From positions 1 to 7,983 of the forward strand of contig DXEO01000042.1 of the NCBI GenBank assembly GCA_019114925.1: a DNA stretch of 7,983 nucleotides. Reading direction: 5' to 3'. The stretch's first letter is position 1. Every line of letters begins with the position of its first letter. Positions 1-5,371 of the stretch are shown here, in pieces. The notes beneath the pieces are model-generated. The model saw only the letters and a program-made list of their open reading frames with translations. It had not been told where the DNA came from and ran no database searches. A program made the position numbers and the translations under genes. This stretch comes from Candidatus Corynebacterium faecipullorum (GTDB taxonomy: Bacteria > Actinomycetota > Actinomycetes > Mycobacteriales > Mycobacteriaceae).

Positions 1-1274
1 TGCAGAGCAATCTCCGCCATCTCCAAACTGATCGGCTCATTGACCAGAGAGGAATAGGCAGAAACGCGGATGAGCGCACCTTCGAGCTCGCGGATCGAAG
101 ACTCAAAGCGAGAGGCGATGAGCTCAAGAACCGAGCGATCGACGTCTGTGCCGTCCGCGGAGGCCTTCTTCATGAGAATGGCGATGCGTGTCTCTAGGTC
201 TGGTGGCTGAATATCTGTAATCAGCCCGCCCTCGAAGCGCGTGCGGAGGCGATCTTCCAGCGTGGTCAGCTGCTTCGGCGGGCGGTCGGAGGACAAAATG
301 ATCTGCTTGTTGGCCTGGTGCAACGCATTGAAGGTGTGGAAGAACTCTTCCTGCGTGGACTCCTTGCCTTCTAGGAACTGGATGTCATCGACCATGAGGA
401 TGTCCAGGTTGCGGTAGCGGCGCTTGAAGGATTCCTGGCGGTCATCACGCAGGGAGTTGATGTAGTCGTTGGTGAATTCCTCCGAGGAAACGTACTTCAC
501 GCGCAGCCCCGGGTGCAGGACCTGGGCGTAGTTGCCGGCCGCGTGCAGCAGGTGAGTTTTGCCGAGGCCTGAACCGCCCCAAATGAAGAGTGGGTTATAG
601 GCGCGCGCGGGGTTCTCCGCGACGGCCACGGCGGCGCCGTTGGCAAAGCGGTTGGAGGAACCGATGACGAAGTTCTCAAAGGTGTGCTTTGGGTTGAGAG
701 ACTTTTCTCGGTTCGGGTTGTGCGCTGGCTCCTCCCGCGGGATCCGTGCCCCAGTTGCTTCGGGGTAGCCACTGGGAGCGGTGCTCTGTTGCTCGCTGTA
801 GTGCTGCGCCAACTCATCGAGGCTGGCTGGGGAATGCGCAGTTTGCCATGAGCGCGGCTGATGGTGGCTTGGTGTCTCTGGCTGGAAAGCCTGAGCCTGG
901 TGCCCCATGCCATGTTCGGGAGCCTCGGTTTGGATGGGGCGTTGAGGTGCGGGTGCTGGAGGCTCTTCCTGTGGTGCCGGCTGCGGGGGCGCCGCAATGG
1001 TCACGGCCAAAGAACAGGGGCGACCCATGTGCTGCGATAAAGCGCGGGTGATGTATTCCCCTAGTTCAGTTTCGATGACAGTCTTGGCATTTTCATGCGG
1101 GGCGGCGATCAACGCGTAGCCATCACCGATCATGATGGGCTCGACGAGTTGGAGGTTGAGGCGTTGGCTATGGGAGAAGTTGGGGACATCCGAGTTCGGT
1201 TGCTCGGACTGAGCCAGCAAATCACTGACCACAGCTTTCCAGCTGGCCCGGAGGGCTGCTTGCGGATCGGACAC
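1..1274 (-). CDS. dnaA: Chromosomal replication initiator DnaA (3' end cut by window edge)
   Basis: DnaA is the AAA+ ATPase that binds DnaA boxes, opens oriC and helps load the replicative helicase. The reading frame is open from a GTG at 1274 to the left edge, giving 424 codons. Residues about 1-90 look like domain I. Residues about 90-195 are a Pro/Gln/His-rich linker (domain II). The AAA+ domain III starts near 198, after NPKHTFENFV. Visible motifs are Walker A GGSGLGKT (233-240), Walker B ILMVDDIQF with D296-D297, sensor I LSSDRPP with D330, and RLRTRF, which probably carries the arginine finger. Domain IV, the DNA-binding helix-turn-helix, lies beyond the window. The GTG is chosen because AGAAGG (1288-1283) sits 8 bases upstream and the protein begins MSDPQAALRASW, typical of corynebacterial DnaA. 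The gene diverges from rpmH across oriC. Nearby DnaA boxes suggest autoregulation, which is an inference. Confidence 0.98.
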   Translation of the reverse strand, partial: MSDPQAALRASWKAVVSDLLAQSEQPNSDVPNFSHSQRLNLQLVEPIMIGDGYALIAAPHENAKTVIETELGEYITRALSQHMGRPCSLAVTIAAPPQPAPQEEPPAPAPQRPIQTEAPEHGMGHQAQAFQPETPSHHQPRSWQTAHSPASLDELAQHYSEQQSTAPSGYPEATGARIPREEPAHNPNREKSLNPKHTFENFVIGSSNRFANGAAVAVAENPARAYNPLFIWGGSGLGKTHLLHAAGNYAQVLHPGLRVKYVSSEEFTNDYINSLRDDRQESFKRRYRNLDILMVDDIQFLEGKESTQEEFFHTFNALHQANKQIILSSDRPPKQLTTLEDRLRTRFEGGLITDIQPPDLETRIAILMKKASADGTDVDRSVLELIASRFESSIRELEGALIRVSAYSSLVNEPISLEMAEIAL

Positions 1275-1324
1275 AACGCCTACCTTCTGTGTAGTTAGAG
1301 TTCACGCGATGCTGCCGAAGAGAC

Positions 1325-1369
1325 GGCCACACCTATTTGGTTCTGGGAAGAAGTGGCCTTGAGAACCAA
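1325..1369. repeat. Interleaved inverted repeats in the dnaA leader
   Basis: TTGGTTCT (1337-1344) is the exact reverse complement of AGAACCAA (1362-1369). GGCCAC (1325-1330) is the exact reverse complement of GTGGCC (1353-1358). The two pairs interleave rather than nest. As DNA, the 8-base repeat abuts the candidate dnaA -10 and could be an operator. As RNA, the arrangement has pseudoknot topology. No function is known to me. Confidence 0.5.
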
Positions 1370-1397
1370 TTATTTACTGCGTGACTCTGGGTGAAAA
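1369..1397 (-). promoter_or_regulatory. Candidate dnaA promoter
   Basis: On the minus strand, TTTTCA (1397-1392) and AATAAT (1374-1369) are separated by 17 bases. The second matches TATAAT at five of six positions and the first matches TTGACA at four. Transcription would start near 1362 and give a leader of about 90 bases before the dnaA GTG. A weaker alternative lies further upstream: TTGTGG (1511-1506) and TAAAAC (1488-1483), also 17 bases apart and overlapping a weak DnaA box. Both are pattern matches only. Confidence 0.35.
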
Positions 1398-1437
1398 TCG
1401 GGGATGGACGGATGGATAAGAAAGAGATACGTAACGA

Positions 1438-1462
1438 GAAATCACAAGAAGTTTGTGATTTC
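1438..1462. repeat. Perfect 10-bp inverted repeat upstream of dnaA
   Basis: GAAATCACAA (1438-1447) and TTGTGATTTC (1453-1462) are exact reverse complements around a 5-base centre. The repeat lies between the DnaA-box cluster and the candidate dnaA promoter. There is no T-run after it, so it is not a typical intrinsic terminator. It could be a repressor or activator site for dnaA or a structural part of oriC; this is an inference. Confidence 0.6.
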
Positions 1463-1501
1463 CACCGGAGATTCCACACAATGTTTTAGCGTGTAACCTC
1501 G

Positions 1502-1510
1502 GTTTCCACA
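1502..1510 (+). promoter_or_regulatory. DnaA box (weak)
   Basis: GTTTCCACA has one mismatch to the relaxed consensus TTWTNCACA, in the first base. It sits 3 bases before the perfect box at 1514 in the same orientation. Confidence 0.5.
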
Positions 1511-1513
1511 AAG

Positions 1514-1522
1514 TTATCCACA
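1514..1522 (+). promoter_or_regulatory. DnaA box (perfect)
   Basis: TTATCCACA is the exact consensus. It faces the minus-strand box at 1525-1533 across only two bases, so the pair forms a compact palindrome. Confidence 0.9.
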
Positions 1523-1524
1523 GG

Positions 1525-1533
1525 TGTGGATAG
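1525..1533 (-). promoter_or_regulatory. DnaA box (one mismatch)
   Basis: On the minus strand this reads CTATCCACA, one base from the consensus (first position). It is the head-to-head partner of the box at 1514-1522. Confidence 0.75.
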
Positions 1534-1538
1534 GTAGT

Positions 1539-1547
1539 TTATCCACA
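1539..1547 (+). promoter_or_regulatory. DnaA box (perfect)
   Basis: TTATCCACA is the exact consensus. With the following GCC it forms one arm of an 11-base perfect inverted repeat (1540-1550 and 1559-1569). Confidence 0.9.
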
Positions 1548-1561
1548 GCCTATCTTATGGC

Positions 1562-1570
1562 TGTGGATAT
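1562..1570 (-). promoter_or_regulatory. DnaA box (one mismatch)
   Basis: On the minus strand this reads ATATCCACA, one base from the consensus (first position). It is the head-to-head partner of the box at 1539-1547, with 14 bases between the two boxes. Confidence 0.75.
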
Positions 1571-1637
1571 CTATGAATTGACCCCTTAATGTGGTTGACC
1601 TGCGTAAACAGTAAAAGTCTCAAGCTATGATTGAGAG

Positions 1638-1646
1638 TTATCCACA
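1638..1646 (+). promoter_or_regulatory. DnaA box (perfect, isolated)
   Basis: TTATCCACA is the exact consensus and lies about 70 bases from the main cluster. Weaker look-alikes on the minus strand follow at 1650-1658 and 1660-1668, each with two or more mismatches. Confidence 0.88.
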
Positions 1647-1702
1647 TCCTGTGGGTGACTGTGGAATTAGATTCCTCAGTTGTACCGCGTTATGGGGGCG
1701 CT

Positions 1703-1730
1703 GTCTAACGCGCTTTTATGCGCGCTTGAC
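1703..1730. repeat. Imperfect inverted repeat in the GC-rich part of oriC
   Basis: GTCTAACGCGC (1703-1713) and GCGCGCTTGAC (1720-1730) are reverse complements at 9 of 11 positions around TTTTAT. The next 100 bases are rich in GCGC and carry two CTAG palindromes, near 1741 and 1773. No function is assigned. Confidence 0.35.
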
Positions 1731-1841
1731 ACGGTGGCGCCTAGCGCGGTGGGCGGACGGCAGGAGGCGGCGCTAGCCGCGCTGCATGTGGGCAAAAAGT
1801 GGCGTTCTAGCTGCGGCTAAAAACATCCTTGTAATTTCGGG

Positions 1842-1856
1842 GACACCCAGTGTGTC
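1842..1856. repeat. Short inverted repeat upstream of the rpmH promoter candidate
   Basis: GACAC (1842-1846) and GTGTC (1852-1856) are exact reverse complements around CCAGT. The repeat lies just before the candidate -35 of rpmH, where an activator or repressor could bind. It is short enough to occur by chance. Confidence 0.3.
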
Positions 1857-1859
1857 GAT

Positions 1860-1889
1860 TTGTTTCGCGCACTATCTGTCACGTAACCT
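1860..1889 (+). promoter_or_regulatory. Candidate rpmH operon promoter
   Basis: TTGTTT (1860-1865) and TAACCT (1884-1889) are separated by 18 bases. Each matches the sigma-70 type consensus at four of six positions. Transcription would begin near 1896, just before the long hairpin at 1900, leaving a leader of about 175 bases before rpmH. No better-spaced pair was seen closer to the gene. Confidence 0.25.
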
Positions 1890-1899
1890 GTGATGGTCT

Positions 1900-1930
1900 A
1901 TCGCAACAGTGCATGGTGCACATGTTGGAT
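1900..1930 (+). repeat. Long hairpin in the rpmH leader
   Basis: The two sides pair over 13 base pairs with two single-base bulges (G1903 and A1922) and a three-base loop TGG (1914-1916). The core is CAACA/TGTTG (1904-1908 with 1923-1927) and GTGCA/TGCAC (1909-1913 with 1917-1921), extended by ATC/GAT at the base. No U-run follows, so it is not a standard terminator. It could stabilise or regulate the rpmH mRNA, or be a protein-binding palindrome in oriC. Confidence 0.55.
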
Positions 1931-1991
1931 GTGGGAATGCCTCGCCACGCCTCACGGCGCTTAAAGTGCGAAGCCTTATCCCCACGTACAC

Positions 1992-2032
1992 CATTCATCA
2001 GTGGATGTTTAAGCCCACCGCCATCAGTGGCG
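1992..2032 (+). repeat. Twin small hairpins with identical TCAG loops before rpmH
   Basis: The 9-base word CATCAGTGG occurs at 1996-2004 and 2022-2030, 26 bases apart. Each copy sits in its own hairpin. The first is CATTCA/TGGATG (1992-1997 with 2002-2007, one G-U pair). The second is CGCCA/TGGCG (2019-2023 with 2028-2032). Both have the loop TCAG and closing CA/TG. The stems differ in sequence but keep pairing. They lie about 40-80 bases before the rpmH start, in the presumed mRNA leader. Confidence 0.45.
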
Positions 2033-2060
2033 CGAAGCTGTGTCATCCACCAACAACTTC

Positions 2061-2066
2061 AAGGAG
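2061..2066 (+). promoter_or_regulatory. Ribosome binding site of rpmH
   Basis: AAGGAG lies 6 bases before the GTG at 2073 and fixes that start. Confidence 0.85.
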
Positions 2067-2072
2067 TTAATC

Positions 2073-2216
2073 GTGGCAAAGGGTAAGCGTACCTTCCAGC
2101 CGAACAACCGTCGTCGCGCTCGCAAGCACGGCTTCCGTACCCGCATGAGCACCCGCGCCGGCCGCGCCATCGTCGCCGCTCGTCGCAAGAAGGGTCGCGC
2201 TAAGCTCACCGCTTAA
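2073..2216 (+). CDS. rpmH: 50S ribosomal protein L34
   Basis: L34 is a small, very basic protein of the large ribosomal subunit. This frame encodes 47 residues from GTG to TAA. The start MAKGKRTFQPNNRRRARKHG and the following GFRTRM, TRAGR and end GRAKLTA are the L34 signature, and the length is normal for the family. It is the first gene of the plus-strand run. It has a strong AAGGAG site, and its stop is only 3 bases before the rnpA start. Its leader (about 1896-2072) is unusually rich in hairpins for such a short gene. Identification is secure. Confidence 0.98.
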   Translation: MAKGKRTFQPNNRRRARKHGFRTRMSTRAGRAIVAARRKKGRAKLTA

Positions 2217-2219
2217 TTC

Positions 2220-2588
2220 ATGCTTCCAGCCCAGCACAAGCTCACGTCCCCGAGGCAATTTCGGAGGACCATCAAGGGCGGGCGCCGGGCGGGCACGCGC
2301 ACTGTCGTCGTGCATTTGCGCTTTAATGACGGTGAAGACGACATCGCGGCCACTGGGCCGCGGTTCGGTCTCATCGTGTCGAAGGCCGTCGGGAATGCCG
2401 TGGTTCGCCACCGCACCTCCCGACGGCTTCGTCATGTGTGCATGTCCCTCATGCGCGATGGTGTCAAAGGGACAATTCTGCCCGCCAACGTTGACATCGT
2501 TATCCGCGCCCTACCCGCCAGCGGCGAGGCCACCAGTGAACGCCTTGAGCGTGATATCCGCAAAGCGCTAAGCACATGGGATATCTGA
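2220..2588 (+). CDS. rnpA: Ribonuclease P protein component
   Basis: RnpA is the protein subunit of RNase P. It helps the catalytic RNA (rnpB, not in this window) bind precursor tRNA and remove the 5' leader. The 122-residue length is normal. Residues 48-58 (RFGLIVSKAVG) and the basic motif NAVVRHRTSRRLRH (59-72) form the family's RNA-binding signature. The usual N of RNR is H here (R63-H64-R65), which I recall as common in actinobacteria. The N-terminus (HKLTSPRQFRRTIKGG) also fits. The ATG follows the rpmH stop by 3 bases with no clear Shine-Dalgarno sequence, so translation is probably coupled to rpmH. The end overlaps the yidD start by 13 bases. Confidence 0.96.
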   Translation: MLPAQHKLTSPRQFRRTIKGGRRAGTRTVVVHLRFNDGEDDIAATGPRFGLIVSKAVGNAVVRHRTSRRLRHVCMSLMRDGVKGTILPANVDIVIRALPASGEATSERLERDIRKALSTWDI

Positions 2589-2854
2589 ACTCCCAAGGTG
2601 AGGAGATCCCCGAGGCTCGCGGCCTTGGGAGAGTCTTGGTTTATGGGGTGCGCTTCTACCAAAAGCACCTGTCAGGCCTTAAGATGGTCTCGACCTGTCG
2701 TTTTGATCCGACATGCAGTGCCTATGCCCTCGAGGCCATTTCCATTCACGGAGCCCTCAAGGGATCGGGCATGGCGCTTGCCAGGTTATGCAAGTGCGGT
2801 CCCTGGCATCCGGGCGGGTTTGATCCGGTACCGACCAAACAACAACTGAGGTAA
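2576..2854 (+). CDS. yidD: Membrane protein insertion efficiency factor YidD
   Basis: YidD is a small protein at the inner face of the membrane that aids YidC-dependent insertion; its exact mechanism is unclear. The 92-residue frame shows the whole family core: RFYQKHLSG (26-34), STCRFDPTCSAYALEAI (39-55), HGALKG (58-63) and the end GGFDPVP (80-86). Conserved cysteines are C41, C47 and C74; C72 is additional. The ATG lies inside the last codons of rnpA in another frame, with no good ribosome site, so coupled translation is likely. Downstream in-frame TTG or GTG starts near 2636-2648 would cut the N-terminus, which the family can tolerate, so the start is less certain than the identity. Confidence 0.95.
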   Translation: MGYLNSQGEEIPEARGLGRVLVYGVRFYQKHLSGLKMVSTCRFDPTCSAYALEAISIHGALKGSGMALARLCKCGPWHPGGFDPVPTKQQLR

Positions 2855-2863
2855 ATAACTCTC

Positions 2864-3853
2864 GTGCTTAATTTCATCTATTGGCCAATTTCAGCCGTCT
2901 TGTGGTTCTGGCATTGGCTCTTGAGCTTCGTTCTTGATTCCGCATGGGGCGGAACCTGGATCATCGCCATCGTTCTTCTTACATGGACGCTCAAGGCCAT
3001 CATGGTCAAGCCGACCATCACGCAGTTGCGATCCTCCCGCAAGATGCAGGAGATCCAGCCGCAAATCCAGGAGCTGCGCACTAAGTACGCCAATGATCAG
3101 ACCAAGGCGGCGCAGGAGATGCAGCGCATCTACAAGGAATCTGGCGTGCGCCCGGTGGCAGGCTGCCTGCCAATGTTCGCGCAGATCCCGATGTTCATTG
3201 GTCTGTTCCACGTGCTGCGCTCCTTCGACCGCACTGTTGCTGTCGCCGGTGGCCTTGGACACCCAGCGGGTGAAGCAATGTCGGAGGAGATGAACGCCTC
3301 CATTGCGAACTACATTTTCGAGCCCGAGCTGGTGAAGCAGTTCGTGGACGCGAAGATCTTTGGCGTACCGCTGGTGGCGAACCTGCGCCTGAACTCCGGT
3401 CTGGAGATCGTCAAGAGCACCACGACAATGCAGGCAGCGCTTATTATCGTGCCGCTCATTGCCATCATTGCGGTGCTCACGCACTTCAACGCACGTATGA
3501 CCTTGAACCGTCAGGAGGCTCGTCGTGCCGCCGGCAAGACTGCTGCACCCCAGGGCCAGAATGCGGAGATGATGCAGCAGCAGATGGCCATGATGAACAA
3601 GATGATGCTGTGGTTCATGCCGGCGATGCTGGTCTTCTCCGGCTTCATCTGGCCCATCGGCCTTCTCTTCTACATGCTGGCTAACACCGTGTGGACCTTC
3701 TTCCAGACCCGCATCGTCTACGCCAAGATGGACCGCGAGGAAGAAGAAGAGGCAGCCGCCAAGGCTGAGCTCAAGCGCACCTCTGCTCCGAAGCCGGGCG
3801 CACGCAAGAAGGACAACCGCTCCAAGAAGCAGCGCCGCAAGAACAATAACTAG
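2864..3853 (+). CDS. yidC: Membrane protein insertase YidC (Oxa1/Alb3 family)
   Basis: YidC inserts membrane proteins, alone or with SecYEG. This 329-residue form lacks the large periplasmic domain of Gram-negative YidC, as in other actinobacteria. A surface or partial helix lies at about 5-25. Membrane segments are at about 30-50, 98-117 (GCLPMFAQIPMFIGLF) and 188-207, and a pair spans about 247-283. Residues 55-95 form the charged cytoplasmic hairpin (KMQEIQPQI...). A Met/Gln-rich stretch (235-248) precedes the last pair. The tail (291-329) is acidic, then very basic (KKDNRSKKQRRKNNN), and probably contacts the ribosome. The groove arginine of the family appears to be K44 (WTLKAIMVKP). Start: GTG with GAGG (2848-2851) upstream, overlapping the yidD stop. 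Confidence 0.97.
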   Translation: MLNFIYWPISAVLWFWHWLLSFVLDSAWGGTWIIAIVLLTWTLKAIMVKPTITQLRSSRKMQEIQPQIQELRTKYANDQTKAAQEMQRIYKESGVRPVAGCLPMFAQIPMFIGLFHVLRSFDRTVAVAGGLGHPAGEAMSEEMNASIANYIFEPELVKQFVDAKIFGVPLVANLRLNSGLEIVKSTTTMQAALIIVPLIAIIAVLTHFNARMTLNRQEARRAAGKTAAPQGQNAEMMQQQMAMMNKMMLWFMPAMLVFSGFIWPIGLLFYMLANTVWTFFQTRIVYAKMDREEEEEAAAKAELKRTSAPKPGARKKDNRSKKQRRKNNN

Positions 3854-3863
3854 AACATAACCC

Positions 3864-3868
3864 AGGAG
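3864..3868 (+). promoter_or_regulatory. Ribosome binding site of rsmG
   Basis: AGGAG lies 8 bases before the GTG at 3877 and supports that start. Confidence 0.8.
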
Positions 3869-3876
3869 TTTTCACA

Positions 3877-4506
3877 GTGACTGAATCTGTGTCCGACACT
3901 GTGCCACTGGACCCGTCTGACGTCTTCGGATCGCGTCTGCCGCTCGCGCAGAAATACCACGATTCGCTCGCCACGGACGGGTCCACTCGTGGTTTTATCG
4001 GCCCCCGCGAGGTCCCACGCCTGTGGGAGCGCCACCTCATCAACTGCGCCGTGGTCGCGGAGGTGATGCCGGAGGGCGCCACGCTTATCGACGTCGGCAG
4101 TGGCGCTGGCCTGCCCGGCATCCCGCTCGCCATCGCGCGACCTGATCTGAAGATCACTCTCATCGAACCGCTTTTGAAGCGCTCGACCTACCTCAATGAG
4201 GTTGTGGATCTGCTGGGCCTGGATAACGTCACCGTTATTCGCGGCCGAGCCGAGGAAGGCCCAGTGAAGAAGGCCGTCAAGGGTGCCGACATCGTGACCT
4301 CCCGCGCGGTGGCCCCGCTGGGCAAGCTGGCCAAGTGGTCCCTGCCGCTGGTGCGCAAAGGAGGCGAGATGATCGCTCTCAAGGGCTCCTCAGTGCATGA
4401 GGAGCTGGAGCGCGATGCTGCTGATATCAAGCGCGCCGGTGGCGGAAAAGCTGAGGTCATGACCATCCACGGCACCACGATTATCCGTGTCCCGCGCGTG
4501 AACTAA
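3877..4506 (+). CDS. rsmG: 16S rRNA (guanine-N7) methyltransferase RsmG
   Basis: RsmG (GidB) uses S-adenosylmethionine to methylate N7 of the guanine at the 527 position (E. coli numbering) in the 530 loop of 16S rRNA. Loss of this enzyme is known to give low-level streptomycin resistance in several bacteria. The 209-residue frame has normal length. Substrate-side motifs RLWERHLINCAVV (48-60) come first. The SAM-binding loop LIDVGSGAGLPGIPLAI (70-86) and acidic strand-2 end LIEP (95-98) follow, then K101-R102. The motif TSRAVAPLGKL (141-151) and strand MIALKG (165-170) complete the fold. It starts 23 bases after the yidC stop and ends 10 bases before parA. All expected motifs are present. Confidence 0.96.
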   Translation: MTESVSDTVPLDPSDVFGSRLPLAQKYHDSLATDGSTRGFIGPREVPRLWERHLINCAVVAEVMPEGATLIDVGSGAGLPGIPLAIARPDLKITLIEPLLKRSTYLNEVVDLLGLDNVTVIRGRAEEGPVKKAVKGADIVTSRAVAPLGKLAKWSLPLVRKGGEMIALKGSSVHEELERDAADIKRAGGGKAEVMTIHGTTIIRVPRVN

Positions 4507-4516
4507 AGTAGACGGC

Positions 4517-5365
4517 ATGACTCATCCTCGTCTTATCACCATCGCGAACCAGAAAGGTGGCGTGGGTAAAACCACCTCCGCCGTCAACCTTGCCGCCGCG
4601 CTCGCTGAGGCCGGCAAGAAGGTCCTGGTGATCGACTTGGACCCGCAGGGCAACGCCTCCACTGCAGTAGGAGCCGAGCATACCTCCGGCACCAAATCCA
4701 GCTATGAGGTTCTATTAGGTGACTGCAGCGCAGAGGATGCGATGCAGCACTGCCCCGATGATGAGAACCTCTACTGCATCCCGGCCACCATCGACCTCGC
4801 CGGCGCGGAGATTGAAATGGTCTCCCTAGTCCGCCGCGAGTTCCGCCTCTATGACGCCCTCCATAACGGCTTCCTCGAGGAGCACGGTTTCGAGTACGTC
4901 TTTATTGATTGCCCACCTTCCCTAGGCTTGCTCACCATCAACGCGATGACGTGCGCAGAGGAAGTTATTATTCCTATTCAGTGTGAGTATTACGCCTTGG
5001 AGGGCGTGGGACAGCTGCTGGGGAATATCTCTATGATCCGGGAGCACCTCAACGAGGACCTCCATATCTCCGGGGTGCTTCTCACCATGTTTGATGCCCG
5101 CACCAAGCTGGCTGAACAGGTGGCCGACGAGGTCCGTGAGCAATTCGGCGCCGTCGTTTTGGGCAACGTCATCCCGCGCTCTGTGCGCGTTTCAGAGGCG
5201 CCGGGCTATGGTAAGACAGTTATTGCTTATGACCCGTCGTCGACAGGCGCCCGCGCCTACTCCGCCGCCGCACGCGAGCTGGACAAGCGCGGAGACTACA
5301 CGCCGCACCCCACCACGGGTGCCATTGGCGTGAGCCCAGAGATTTTCGCGGAATTGGAAGGATAG
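4517..5365 (+). CDS. parA: Chromosome partitioning ATPase ParA
   Basis: ParA (Soj family) is a deviant-Walker ATPase that forms ATP-dependent dimers on the nucleoid and, with ParB, moves new origins toward the poles. In corynebacteria origins are tethered near the polar protein DivIVA. The 282-residue frame has deviant Walker A KGGVGKTT (13-20, signature Lys K13), the Walker A' strand VIDLDPQGN (38-46, D40) and Walker B YVFIDCPPSLG (127-137, D131). ParA features IPIQCEYYALEG (152-163) and VIPRSVRVSEAPGYGK (218-233) follow. An in-frame stop at 4499-4501 blocks extension, and ATG 4517 is the only sensible start. Its ribosome site is poor, so coupling to rsmG (10 bases upstream) is likely. parB follows after 6 bases. 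Confidence 0.97.
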   Translation: MTHPRLITIANQKGGVGKTTSAVNLAAALAEAGKKVLVIDLDPQGNASTAVGAEHTSGTKSSYEVLLGDCSAEDAMQHCPDDENLYCIPATIDLAGAEIEMVSLVRREFRLYDALHNGFLEEHGFEYVFIDCPPSLGLLTINAMTCAEEVIIPIQCEYYALEGVGQLLGNISMIREHLNEDLHISGVLLTMFDARTKLAEQVADEVREQFGAVVLGNVIPRSVRVSEAPGYGKTVIAYDPSSTGARAYSAAARELDKRGDYTPHPTTGAIGVSPEIFAELEG

Positions 5366-5371
5366 GACACG

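Larger units (their letters stand above)
1275..2072. other. oriC: Probable chromosomal origin of replication (oriC), dnaA-rpmH intergenic region
   Basis: This stretch of about 800 bases holds no convincing gene. It lies between divergent dnaA and rpmH, the usual oriC position in actinobacteria. Three perfect TTATCCACA boxes and several one-mismatch boxes cluster at 1502-1646. Bases 1275-1450 are the dnaA leader and promoter side, with inverted repeats. Bases 1551-1640 are AT-richer than the flanks and lie between the box cluster and an isolated perfect box, so they are a possible unwinding element (inference). Bases 1700-1800 are very GC-rich, with GCGC and CTAG palindromes. Bases 1860-2072 are the rpmH promoter and leader side, with hairpins. 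A 78-codon open frame at 1850-2086 resembles nothing and overlaps the rpmH start, so I do not call it. Confidence 0.9.

Noticed and set aside
746..1051. Plus-strand open frames of 101 and 67 codons opposite dnaA (also 1095-1298)
   Set aside because: They are shadows of the dnaA domain I-II coding sequence; the dnaA frame on the other strand is continuous and recognisable.
1443..1458. TCACA...TGTGA as a CRP-type site (GlxR)
   Set aside because: The half-sites are in the opposite order to the TGTGA-N6-TCACA consensus, so this is an unrelated inverted repeat.
1726..1731. TTGACA as a -35 element
   Set aside because: The bases 16-18 positions downstream are GC-rich with no -10-like hexamer.
1878..1890. 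GTCACGTAAC and other CACGT words as parS sites
   Set aside because: They match only the centre of TGTTTCACGTGAAACA; the flanking TTTC/GAAA halves are absent, so no parS is supported in the window.
1976..1984. TTATCCCCA as another DnaA box near rpmH
   Set aside because: The single mismatch breaks the CACA core that DnaA needs most, and it is isolated from the cluster.
1850..2086. 78-codon open frame in the oriC-rpmH region
   Set aside because: It overlaps the secure rpmH start, shows no family pattern, and has no ribosome site. The region is better explained as leader DNA.
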